From Methanosarcina sp. (lineage in GTDB: Archaea > Halobacteriota > Methanosarcinia > Methanosarcinales > Methanosarcinaceae): a DNA stretch of 7,058 bases. Shown here piece by piece: positions 1-6,391 of the stretch (positions within the stretch are counted from its first letter, which is position 1; every line of letters starts with the position of its first letter). The notes under the pieces are model-generated. The model did not search any database. It saw nothing but the letters and a program-made list of their open reading frames with translations, and was not told the origin of the DNA. The translations under genes were made by a program, and so were the position numbers. The stretch is from assembly GCA_013330315.1 (NCBI GenBank), contig DUIO01000054.1, positions 4,669-11,726 of the forward strand, read 5' to 3'.

Positions 1-39
1 GACCCTTTAACAGAAAAACCTTTATCTGCCCTTTTTCCT

Positions 40-72
40 GCCCGAGCTGTCTGAAATTTCATGCTTTCGGGC
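40..72. repeat. Nested palindrome
   Basis: GCCCGA (40-45) pairs with TCGGGC (67-72), and the loop between them contains a perfect 10-bp palindrome, TGAAATTTCA (52-61). It could form a two-tier hairpin on either strand. No adjacent gene gives it a context inside the window. Confidence 0.4.
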
Positions 73-254
73 AAATCCCCTATTTTACATTCCGAGTTAC
101 ATTAAGTTCATATATTCAACTATGTTTTCTCAGTTACTGGCGCTGGTTAAAGCCTCTCCAGACAGTCGGGATACATGATTTTATTTTCAGGATACACCGG
201 ACAATATGAAAGACTAGCGAACACATGAAAGATTAACCTGTGTCGCTTGTTTAT

Positions 255-305
255 ACAGTTATACCCTCAATACAGTTATACTCTCGACACAGTTTAATAA
301 ATTTT
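255..305. repeat. 17-bp tandem direct repeat, about three copies
   Basis: ACAGTT recurs at 255, 272 and 289, exactly 17 bp apart. The first two units (ACAGTTATACCCTCAAT and ACAGTTATACTCTCGAC) agree at 14 of 17 positions; the third keeps only the first seven bases before decaying into AT-rich DNA. The array lies about 250 bp upstream of the stress-protein gene. It may be an iterated protein-binding site or a slippage repeat; the sequence does not decide. Confidence 0.6.
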
Positions 306-503
306 ATGAATTTTGATGAATTATAATTTTGTTCAAGTACACTCAGATTTAATATTAAATAAGCACATTATTAAAGAGCGTTTAGAGTTTTGAACATTTG
401 AACCTGTATTGGGATTAATTAGGAAAGTTATAATTTACTGTAATTGTTAATGTTTTGTCACTTAACCTTAATTATGTCCTGAAGTCCTTTGACCTTGAAT
501 TAC

Positions 504-545
504 GTTTTAAATTTACAGAAACCGGATTAAAATCCGTATTGGAGG
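504..545 (+). promoter_or_regulatory. Candidate promoter, palindrome and SD of the stress-protein gene
   Basis: A TATA-like TTTTAAATTT lies at about 505-514. Archaeal transcription usually starts about 25 bases beyond the box, which would be near 535. Exactly there is an inverted repeat, CGGATT-AA-AATCCG (523-536). GGAGG at 541-545 is a strong Shine-Dalgarno sequence seven bases before the ATG. A palindrome over the expected start site could be a repressor operator or, if transcribed, a small hairpin just before the ribosome binding site. The box and start site are inferred; the palindrome and SD are directly visible. Confidence 0.45.
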
Positions 546-552
546 ACAATTT

Positions 553-1056
553 ATGTCAAGTGATTTATACCGAAATATAGTGATTGCAACAGATGGGTCC
601 GCAAATTTCCGAAAGGTTATTTCCTGTGGTATAGAGATTGCAAAGCTTAGCGGAGCCACTGTTTACGTCCTGTACGTAGTGGATACTCCATCGTTAATTT
701 CTGAAATATGGACTGCCGGTAAAGAAGCGATCCGTGAAATGATGGTGAATGATGGAAAGAAAGTAATATCGAAAGTTAAGAAAATTATAGAAGAGTCGGG
801 TGTAGAAGTCAAGGAGGTTCTTTTAGAGGGGCATCCCAGTGATGAAATTATCAAGTTTGCAGAACATAATAATATGGACCTGATAGTAATGGGTACACTC
901 GGAAAGACCGGATTCGAAAAATTCATGATGGGCAGTGTTGCGCAAAAGGTGGTAAGGTGTTCCAATGTCCCTGTTATGGTAGTCCGAAACTGGGATCAGG
1001 AGGACTCAAAGATAATCTGTACTCAAGAGAACGGTAGCGTTGCGAATTCGCTCTAA
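553..1056 (+). CDS. Universal stress protein (UspA family), ATP-binding type
   Basis: A single-domain cytoplasmic universal stress protein of 167 residues. The N-terminal strand YRNIVIATDGS carries the conserved Asp14 that contacts the nucleotide in this family. The C-terminal half has the diagnostic ATP-binding pattern G-x2-G-x9-G-S: Gly114, Gly117, Gly127, Ser128, inside VMGTLGKTGFEKFMMGS. It is followed by the usual last strand VPVMVV (139-144). All key residues are present, so it should bind ATP rather than be the non-binding UspA type. Residues about 146-167 are a polar tail beyond the usual 140-150 residue domain, and look unstructured. The ATG is chosen because GGAGG stands seven bases upstream. 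It is monocistronic: about 450 bases separate it from the next gene and a T-rich terminator follows. Members of this family commonly form dimers and are induced by stress, but what this one responds to cannot be read from the sequence. Confidence 0.95.
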   Translation: MSSDLYRNIVIATDGSANFRKVISCGIEIAKLSGATVYVLYVVDTPSLISEIWTAGKEAIREMMVNDGKKVISKVKKIIEESGVEVKEVLLEGHPSDEIIKFAEHNNMDLIVMGTLGKTGFEKFMMGSVAQKVVRCSNVPVMVVRNWDQEDSKIICTQENGSVANSL

Positions 1057-1090
1057 GCCGGTTCAGGTTCCTGTTTGTATACAGAGAAAG

Positions 1091-1114
1091 TTAATTTTCC
1101 GATTTTGAGTTTTC
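1091..1114 (+). terminator. T-tract terminator of the stress-protein gene
   Basis: Three short T-runs (1095-1098, 1103-1106, 1110-1113) lie within 60 bases of the stop codon, without a strong hairpin. Archaeal transcription commonly stops at such repeated U-tracts. Small self-complementary stretches, such as CAGG-TT-CCTG at 1065-1074, precede it. Confidence 0.4.
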
Positions 1115-1361
1115 GACTAATTGCACTGCATAATCAGCTATCTTTTCCTGGCCTGTGGGAGCCAATTAAAGCCCTCAAGGTTAGGAAAATAAATAACTGG
1201 GACCCTATCTTTGTCAGATAACTGGTAATTTTACTTCATTATTGGATGATGCCTGTTTTACCTACCGCCCTTATTTCTCCGGCTTATGGAAATTCTCTCA
1301 TCTGTGAGACTTTAACTGATGCCATATCATAACTTATAAGGATTGCAAAGTCAGATTTATA

Positions 1362-1402
1362 CTATAGGCTTTTTTAAAAAGCCTGTCCATAAAAGTCTAT
1401 AG
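1362..1402. repeat. Compact inverted repeat with two alternative foldings
   Basis: CTATAGGCTTTT (1362-1373) pairs with AAAAGTCTATAG (1391-1402) over 12 positions with one G:T pair. Inside it, AGGCTTTTT (1366-1374) also pairs perfectly with AAAAAGCCT (1376-1384) across a single T. The two foldings share the left arm, so they exclude each other. The element lies about 110 bases upstream of the beta-CASP gene. It could be a regulatory site, a bidirectional terminator, or the remains of a small inverted-repeat mobile element. Confidence 0.6.
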
Positions 1403-1506
1403 ATAATATTTTGTTCCTGTTCAAGATGAAAAAAGTGAGTATTGTGCAGGCAGCATTCACGTGAATATGAGGCAATTTAAAAAAAGCAATTAAAAAGGCA
1501 ATCTAA

Positions 1507-1522
1507 AGGGGTGTTTTTTCTG
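1507..1522 (+). promoter_or_regulatory. Ambiguous ribosome binding site and start of the beta-CASP gene
   Basis: AGGGGTG (1507-1513) resembles the anti-SD-matching AGGAGGTG but contains the GTG start itself. Read as an SD, it is spaced six bases before an in-frame CTG (1520). Read as a start, GTG 1511 has only a distant AAAGG (1494-1498, 12 bases away). In-frame TAA at 1478-1480 rules out a start further upstream. Confidence 0.4.
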
Positions 1523-2761
1523 GAGCTCAGTTTTAAAGGCGGATGCAGGGAAGTAGGGCGGTCTGGTTTACTTGTAAATGAGGAAATTCTATTCGATTAC
1601 GGGATAAAGACTGGAGACATCCCGCAGTATCCTAAAAACGGCATGGAACCAAAGGCTGTGCTGATCTCTCATGGGCACCTGGACCATTGCGGGGCTGTCC
1701 CGAACCTTATGTACATGAGCCCTGAAGTCTTCATGACTCCGCCAACAGCAGATTTTACCGGTCTGCTCGGGAGAGACACACTCAAGCTTGCAGGGACAAC
1801 CCTTTCGGGTGTATCCCCTTTTGATCCTGATGACCTTCAAAAGCTTAACCAGCTTACCCGTAGAAAAGATTATGGGGAAACCTTCAAGACCCACGGGTAT
1901 AGAGTTTGCTTTTATAACGCAGGCCATATACCTGGAGCATCAGGAGTTCACATTGAATCCGAATCAGGAGAAAGCCTTTTTTATACAGGAGACCTGAGCC
2001 TGCAGGAAACAAGGCTTGTCCCGGGCGCAGAAGAGTTTCCTGAAGCTGATACCCTTGTGCTTGAAAGCACTTACTTCGGGGAAGACCACGTCCCTCGAAA
2101 AGAAACCGAAGAGCGGTTCATAGAATCGGTCTATGAAACCCTTGATAGAGGAGGAACTGCTCTTATTCCTGCTTTTGCTATAGGCAGGACCCAGGAAGTG
2201 CTTATGCTCCTTGATGCATACGGAATCCCTGCTCATGTAGACGGAATGGGGCGGGACGTTTATAAAATTCTCAGAAAATACCCCGAATACCTCAAAAATC
2301 CTGACCTGCTTGACAGGGCTTTTAAACGTGCTACACAGGTAAAAGACCAGCATAGAGAATCAGTCCTTAAAGAGCCATCCGTCATTGTCACCACTGCCGG
2401 AATGCTGAATGGGGGACCTGCACTTTATTATCTGAGCAGGCTTTACAAAGACCCTAAATCAAAAATACTGCTGACAGGCTATCAGGTCGAAGGCACAAAC
2501 GGAAGGCTCGCCTTAGAACACAGGATGATTGAAACCAGGGAAGATATCCTCACACTCAAGCCTGCGGTCGAACAATACGATTTTTCTGCCCATTGCGGGG
2601 ATAGGGAGCTGAAACAGCTGGTAAAGAATTTCTGTAAAAAAGGCACTGAAAGGGTTTTTGTTATGCACGGAGAGAAAACGGAAGCCTTTGCGGAATGGAT
2701 TCTGGAAGAAATTGGAGTTGAGGCTTATGCGCCTGCAAACGGAGAATCTTTTAGCTTTTAA
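1511..2761 (+). CDS. KH-less archaeal beta-CASP ribonuclease (aCPSF2-like, metallo-beta-lactamase fold)
   Basis: Zinc-dependent nuclease for RNA processing or decay, 416 residues, with all beta-CASP motifs. They are Asp29 (motif I, LFDYG), His54-x-His56-x-Asp58-His59 (motif II, SHGHLDH), His139 (III, AGHIPGA), Asp161 (IV, YTGDLS), Glu185 (A, LESTY), His361 (B, FSAHCG) and His386 (C, VMHGE). The beta-CASP cap lies at about 205-335. The ESTY and SAH forms place it with CPSF73-like enzymes rather than RNase J, and it lacks the N-terminal KH domains of aCPSF1, so aCPSF2-like is the best call. Both endo- and 5' exonuclease activities are known in the wider family. The start is unusual. No ATG occurs in frame before residue 45, and the family's opening strand (LSFKGGCREVGRSG) is needed, so the start is GTG at 1511 or possibly CTG at 1520. 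No operon partner is visible. Confidence 0.92.
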   Translation: MFFLELSFKGGCREVGRSGLLVNEEILFDYGIKTGDIPQYPKNGMEPKAVLISHGHLDHCGAVPNLMYMSPEVFMTPPTADFTGLLGRDTLKLAGTTLSGVSPFDPDDLQKLNQLTRRKDYGETFKTHGYRVCFYNAGHIPGASGVHIESESGESLFYTGDLSLQETRLVPGAEEFPEADTLVLESTYFGEDHVPRKETEERFIESVYETLDRGGTALIPAFAIGRTQEVLMLLDAYGIPAHVDGMGRDVYKILRKYPEYLKNPDLLDRAFKRATQVKDQHRESVLKEPSVIVTTAGMLNGGPALYYLSRLYKDPKSKILLTGYQVEGTNGRLALEHRMIETREDILTLKPAVEQYDFSAHCGDRELKQLVKNFCKKGTERVFVMHGEKTEAFAEWILEEIGVEAYAPANGESFSF

Positions 2762-3046
2762 GTGGAAAAACATGGATGCTGGACTGTCCCAAAAACCCGA
2801 TAGGAAATGGTATTTTGCTTTCCTGAAAAAGAACTTTTATGCAAAATTCCACAAATACTATGGGAACTAGATTAACAATAATTACGTGATTTGCTGTTGC
2901 TTACTGTGCCAATACCCAAAAAAGAGGATCTTTAGCTCCTCACAGATATGAAGAGCTTCGATACATCAGATGCCTATAGTTTGTATATCATAACCAACGC
3001 TCAATAGGATCATAATACCAGCACTTTAGGTTGCCAAAGTCCTGTA
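2762..3046. other. Spacer between convergent genes
   Basis: This spacer separates the ends of the beta-CASP gene (+) and the surface-protein gene (-). A short + frame at 2772-2870 (ATG, 32 codons) begins ten bases after the beta-CASP stop, but has no clear ribosome binding site and is probably chance. Inside it, AGGAAA (2802-2807) and TTTCCT (2819-2824) can form a hairpin that may help end the beta-CASP transcript. A hairpin with a T-run for the opposite strand lies at 2918-2941. Confidence 0.5.
2918..2941 (-). terminator. Hairpin plus T-run terminating the surface-protein gene
   Basis: On the - strand GAGGA and TCCTC form a five-pair stem with an eight-base loop, immediately followed by six T residues (+ strand A-run 2918-2923). 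It lies about 105 bases beyond the stop of the gene at 3047-3787. The stem is short, but the order stem then T-run fits an intrinsic terminator on this strand only. Confidence 0.45.
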
Positions 3047-3787
3047 TTACTTTCTCCTGAGTTTCCATCCTATGTACAGGCAGGTTAAGCTTCCCAATGA
3101 CTCAAAACCTGGAGTAGAGCTAATTACATTCGATTTATTTTCATTTGAGTTGTTTACACTTGAAATGTTTTCACTAATAATGTTTGAATCATTTGTGGTC
3201 GAACTATTGGATTCTATAGTATTTTCTTCCGATGCAGATAAGTTCGATGTTTTTTCAATCACTTCTTCGGAAGTTTTTGAACCAAATTCCGACGATTCGA
3301 TATCATCTAGTGTTAGATTATTTTCGCGCATGAACGCCACAGGGATTTCCTTAACTCCCATCTCGTTTGCTTTTGAGTCAATAATTTGATAGAACTCGTC
3401 CATAAATTGCTTGTCAACTGTCGCACTATTATTAATGCTTATCACTAATACACCATCAAGAGTTGGAGTAAAAGTGCTAACAGGGCCAATTGGATCAGCA
3501 TACCTCAGCGGCTCCGGTCTTTGGTTATTATCTTTAAAGAATTCATACAGTATTTTTGTAAGATTGTCCCTCCATTGGTACCTTTCCTCTTCAGTTGTAA
3601 AAGAGGGCACGTTCCCATATCCAGCAATAAAATAAAAATACGAATCATTTTCCAGTTTATCAATAAGTTCCGGGCTAAAGTTGTGCTTCGCAGTCTCATT
3701 TTCTTGTGTACTTACTGCCGATGCAGGCATCATGCTTAATATCATTATTGTCAAAAGAAATATCCATATTCGAATTTTTCTCTTCAT
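3047..3787 (-). CDS. Secreted sequon-rich surface protein with PGF-CTERM anchor
   Basis: A 246-residue exported protein of unknown function. Residues 1-24 (MKRKIRIWIFLLTIMILSMM then PASA) are a Sec signal peptide with likely cleavage after Ala24. Residues about 35-155 form a folded domain that I do not recognise from a characterised family. Residues about 180-224 are a low-complexity Ser/Asn/Glu linker. The end reads TPGFESLGSLTCLYIGWKLR plus RK: a PGF motif (226-228), a hydrophobic stretch and a basic tail, which is the PGF-CTERM signal processed by archaeosortase A and replaced by a lipid anchor. About a dozen N-x-S/T sequons, half of them in the linker, suggest heavy glycosylation outside the cell. 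The frame stays open back to a TTG at 3829, but the ATG at 3787 is chosen: AGGAG (3795-3799) lies seven bases upstream and the signal peptide then begins properly. The gene is more AT-rich than its enzyme neighbours and stands alone. Confidence 0.85.
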   Translation of the reverse strand: MKRKIRIWIFLLTIMILSMMPASAVSTQENETAKHNFSPELIDKLENDSYFYFIAGYGNVPSFTTEEERYQWRDNLTKILYEFFKDNNQRPEPLRYADPIGPVSTFTPTLDGVLVISINNSATVDKQFMDEFYQIIDSKANEMGVKEIPVAFMRENNLTLDDIESSEFGSKTSEEVIEKTSNLSASEENTIESNSSTTNDSNIISENISSVNNSNENKSNVISSTPGFESLGSLTCLYIGWKLRRK

Positions 3788-4331
3788 TGTCTTACTCCTG
3801 CTCAGTTTTTCGGAAGCAGGATCAAGCAAAAATTAAGTGTTAAAAAACTAACAAATCGTGCTTCCTGAAAATTGGAATTGAAGTTGACCTAATAATTAAT
3901 TCCAACTAAATAAACTCCTTTTAGACGCTTCATATGAATTTATCGAATTTGTCTTCGAACTGATTGGTTGTATGCTATATTCAAATATCTGATTAAATTT
4001 GCCCTATGAATCTTCGGGATTTTGCACAGAAAGTATATAAGCAGGATGCGGTAACAATAATCTTATGGAGTATATAAAAATGCAAAGACTAAAATTTTAG
4101 TGGGATAATGGATGCTATTTATCAAAAAAGTATTTTAAGAATATCCTCTTGAATAGGAGAAATTGATCTTTAAATATATTACATGTTTTACAGTTTTATT
4201 TTAGGAGAAAAAACTACACAGCGCTACCCGGGTTTTATCTAGGAAGTAAAGTGGAAACAGGAGAATAGGCGGAAAAAATAGGAATAACTTTAAGGAGAAA
4301 TAAGAGGACAAGGAGAGTTTAAAGAAGAGCC
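3788..4331. other. Intergenic region between surface-protein and DUF460 genes
   Basis: No gene is supported. On the - strand this is the leader and promoter region of the surface-protein gene; its leader can pair GGAAGCA (3812-3818) with TGCTTCC (3859-3865). On the + strand GTATATAA occurs twice, at 4033-4040 and 4070-4077, both good TATA-like boxes. Only tiny frames follow (for example 4065-4100, 11 codons). ACCCGGGT beside AGCGCT (4220-4233) is a GC-rich palindromic spot in AT-rich DNA. From about 4236 to 4330 the + strand is strongly purine-rich; on the - strand this is the pyrimidine-rich 3' end of the DUF460 transcript. Confidence 0.55.
4260..4331 (-). terminator. Pyrimidine-rich 3' region of the DUF460 gene
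   Basis: Read on the - strand, the bases after the DUF460 stop are almost all C and T, with a run of six T residues (complement of 4273-4278) about 55 bases downstream. No stable hairpin is seen. U-rich tracts of this kind are the usual archaeal termination signal. Confidence 0.4.
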
Positions 4332-6326
4332 TTAAGCAAGACCCCTTCTCCTTTCACTTCTGTATTCTTCAAAAAGGCTCTCAAGCTTATCCTCTTTGGC
4401 TTTATGGCGCTTTACTTCGGCTTCTTTTTCCCAGGCAGCAATTGCAACTTTCAGGGCTTCCGGTTCTGCCATTGCAAAGTCTTCAGCTCTCTCTAGCTGG
4501 ACATCCCTTAAAACCGGCACATCACCTTTAAAGAATGTTTCTTCCGCTGCATGAGAGATATCTTCAGGGATAATTACAGCCCTGACTCTTGCTTCTACAA
4601 GGATCTGGGCAGTTGCAGCTCCGCCTCCGCTAGGATTTTCAAGGAAGACTACATCTCCTGCTTTGAGACCGTATTTCTCATTCGTTTCGGCGATGGATTC
4701 TTTCGTAAAAGCAGCAATAACCTTAACCGGCGTGCCTTCACCACGGACTTCCATTTTCTGGATTTTGCGCAGTTTATTGCTCCTGCGCCTGAGTTCTTTT
4801 ACGGTTTTATTTTTGGTGCTGAGCTCTTTTTTCAGACTCTCTATAGTGCTGTCCCTTATCTGGAGCTCTTTTGATTTCCGGACCTCACTGTAAGCTTCCT
4901 TTTTGAAGTTCTTTAACCTTGACTCAAGCTTTGAAATCTTTCTGTCTTTTGCAATGAGTGCCTGTTTCAATTCCTCAACATATTCCTGCAGGTTCTGGAT
5001 CTGTTCTCCCTGTCTCTGGACAATCTCTCTCATTCTCTGGAGAGGCTCGTCAATAGCTCTTTCTTCGGGTTTTTCAGATCGTCCTGCCCTTGCTCTTGTA
5101 GCAGGTTTTTCACGTGCTTCTGAGGCAGCCCGGACTTTTTCGATAGCTGCTTCTATCGAGTCTCCGCGGATTACATGGAGTTTTATCATTTCAAGGTCTG
5201 CATTTTCCGGAGCTTTTTTTTCTATGCGTGTAAAAATGTTTTTATAACTCCTATAGGTAAGGAGAGCTGCGGTCAATGCATCTCTTTCGTGGTCATTGGA
5301 GTAGCCGAAAGTCTTGCCAAGTGCAATTTTTTCTTCTGCAGAGACCTCAATTCCAGGGCTTGCAGGAACAGCATTAAAGCTCCTCCTGATCTTTTCAACA
5401 GAGCCCGGCATTGGAGTAACATCGCTTGCGATTACTGCAGGTTTTCCGTATTCGGCAATAAGCTTGACAACCTCATCAGGAGCTATTCCCCTGAAGCTTT
5501 TCAAATAAAGGAGGTCTCCGTCGAGAGAAAGGATAGCTATGCCCACTGTTGTCCCGGGATCAAGCCCGACTATTGTAAATTTACGCCTCTGGCTCCTGGG
5601 TTTAAGTGGGACATAGCGGATTTTGTCGCGTTCGACATTTCTTACACTTACCTGCGCATCATTACTTGCCATTGAATGTATTGGAACCTCTCCACGCTTT
5701 GCATAAACTGTAAATTCAGATCTGACATAGCCTCCGAACCCTTTCACATTTACAGCTTCGTACCTGATGCCTTTTTCCCGTGAAAGGTCTTTGAGGGCAT
5801 TTTCAATCTCCCTGCTTCTCTGAAGTACAGCTCCGTGTACCTTCCTTCTGTACCTGTTCTGACTCCATCCTCCCCGTCCCAGGGAACGGGCTCTGCTTAC
5901 CTTAATTTTCGTAATGTCTTCAAAAAGAGAAACCTCATGACCGATTCCAAGGTCTGCAAGCCTGGCACAGGCTTCAGCTTCATCGTTTGGATTTTCCGGA
6001 TCCACGGAGATGCCGTGCTTGCGTGCGAGCCTGACAAGAGGTTCCGGATGCAGCCCGCCTGTTACCTGGACAAGTTTGACTCCGTCAGGCAGGCGTTCCA
6101 TCAGAGAAAGGAGTTCACTTCTATCAGCCGCAAGCTCGAAAATGTTGTCAACAGCTATTATCTCCGGCCTGTCCCTCTGGATCATATTAAAGATCTTCTG
6201 GCGTCGGAGCATACTGAAATGAGAAACTTCCCCGTCTCTGAGAATCGCAAGGGCATACCTGGGAAGTTCCCTTGCCCTGGGAGAACCCCGGGCAATATCG
6301 ATTCCATAAATAATCCTTTTTTGCAT
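4332..6326 (-). CDS. DUF460/COG2433 protein: predicted RuvC/YqgF-like RNase H-fold nuclease with coiled coil
   Basis: A long archaeal protein (664 residues from ATG 6326) of the COG2433 family, annotated as a possible RNase H-fold nuclease; its biological role is not established. Numbering here counts from GTG 6332, so M3 is the chosen start. Domain 1 (about 5-130) has RNase H-like features: strand IIYGIDIARG with Asp12, VDNIF with Asp62, and NDEAEACARLADLG with Asp117/Glu120. Residues 140-250 are basic, with SRARSLGRGGWSQNRYRRK, a likely nucleic-acid contact. Domain 2 (about 252-366) is a clearer RuvC-like copy: GLDPGTTVGIAI with Asp258, IASDVTP with Asp304, and NDHERDALTAAL with Asp351. An Arg/Ala-rich linker (402-425) leads to a coiled coil (about 430-527), then an alpha/beta C-terminal domain with a Gly-rich loop NPSGGGAATA (567-576) and a charged tail. 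ATG 6326 is preferred because AGGTG lies just upstream. No partner gene is adjacent. Confidence 0.9.
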   Translation of the reverse strand: MQKRIIYGIDIARGSPRARELPRYALAILRDGEVSHFSMLRRQKIFNMIQRDRPEIIAVDNIFELAADRSELLSLMERLPDGVKLVQVTGGLHPEPLVRLARKHGISVDPENPNDEAEACARLADLGIGHEVSLFEDITKIKVSRARSLGRGGWSQNRYRRKVHGAVLQRSREIENALKDLSREKGIRYEAVNVKGFGGYVRSEFTVYAKRGEVPIHSMASNDAQVSVRNVERDKIRYVPLKPRSQRRKFTIVGLDPGTTVGIAILSLDGDLLYLKSFRGIAPDEVVKLIAEYGKPAVIASDVTPMPGSVEKIRRSFNAVPASPGIEVSAEEKIALGKTFGYSNDHERDALTAALLTYRSYKNIFTRIEKKAPENADLEMIKLHVIRGDSIEAAIEKVRAASEAREKPATRARAGRSEKPEERAIDEPLQRMREIVQRQGEQIQNLQEYVEELKQALIAKDRKISKLESRLKNFKKEAYSEVRKSKELQIRDSTIESLKKELSTKNKTVKELRRRSNKLRKIQKMEVRGEGTPVKVIAAFTKESIAETNEKYGLKAGDVVFLENPSGGGAATAQILVEARVRAVIIPEDISHAAEETFFKGDVPVLRDVQLERAEDFAMAEPEALKVAIAAWEKEAEVKRHKAKEDKLESLFEEYRSERRRGLA

Positions 6327-6366
6327 GAACACCTATATTTTATTTTTTGTAGAATATATATTTAAC
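6324..6366 (-). promoter_or_regulatory. Promoter and start region of the DUF460 gene
   Basis: On the - strand TTAAATATATATTC (about 6352-6364) is a good TATA box. Its distance predicts a transcription start near 6330-6335, so the mRNA would have almost no leader. AGGTG (6334-6330) can act as a weak SD for ATG 6326, but it contains an in-frame GTG (6332). If the transcript is truly leaderless, GTG 6332 may be used and the protein gains two residues. Confidence 0.4.
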
Positions 6367-6391
6367 TGATTTCTACCGTTATTTTACAAAA

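Larger units (their letters stand above)
1..552. other. AT-rich non-coding region upstream of the stress-protein gene
   Basis: No convincing gene is visible. One + frame stays open from the left edge to about base 209, but its product is rich in Phe and Cys, poor in acidic residues, and unlike the other proteins here. A - strand frame starts with ATG at 62 and stays open to the left edge for 20 codons (starting MKFQTARAGK), with a TATA-like box around 109-119. It has no good ribosome binding site, so it is only a weak candidate for the start of a divergent gene. The stretch also holds a nested palindrome (40-72), a 17-bp tandem repeat (255-305) and, at its right end, the promoter of the stress-protein gene. 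Confidence 0.6.
1057..1510. other. Intergenic region between stress-protein and beta-CASP genes
   Basis: No open frame here looks like a gene. The region holds the T-tract just after the stress-protein gene, a compact inverted repeat at 1362-1402, and an A-rich leader in which GCAAT recurs three times directly before the beta-CASP start. Possible TATA elements for the beta-CASP gene are TTTATA at about 1356-1361 (long leader) and TTTAAAAAA at about 1476-1484 (almost no leader). The sequence does not choose between them. Confidence 0.55.

Noticed and set aside
1..62. Possible start of a divergent - strand gene
   Set aside because: ATG at 62 opens a frame to the left edge with a TATA-like box upstream, but there is no fitting ribosome binding site and only 20 codons are visible.
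3..209. Open + frame of about 68 codons from the left edge
   Set aside because: The product is rich in Phe, Cys and Ser, poor in Glu/Lys/Asp, and matches nothing I recognise; one open frame of this size in a spacer is plausible by chance.
663..965. 100-codon - strand frame opposite the stress-protein gene
   Set aside because: Antisense shadow of a gene with intact family motifs; its composition is not protein-like.
3788..3829. Longer version of the surface protein starting at TTG 3829
   Set aside because: It would place 14 charged residues before the signal peptide and lacks an SD, whereas ATG 3787 has AGGAG seven bases upstream.
5175..5675. 166-codon + strand frame opposite the DUF460 gene
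   Set aside because: It lies fully antisense to a conserved coding region and shows no domain or ribosome binding site; the same holds for the 176-codon frame at 5835-6365.
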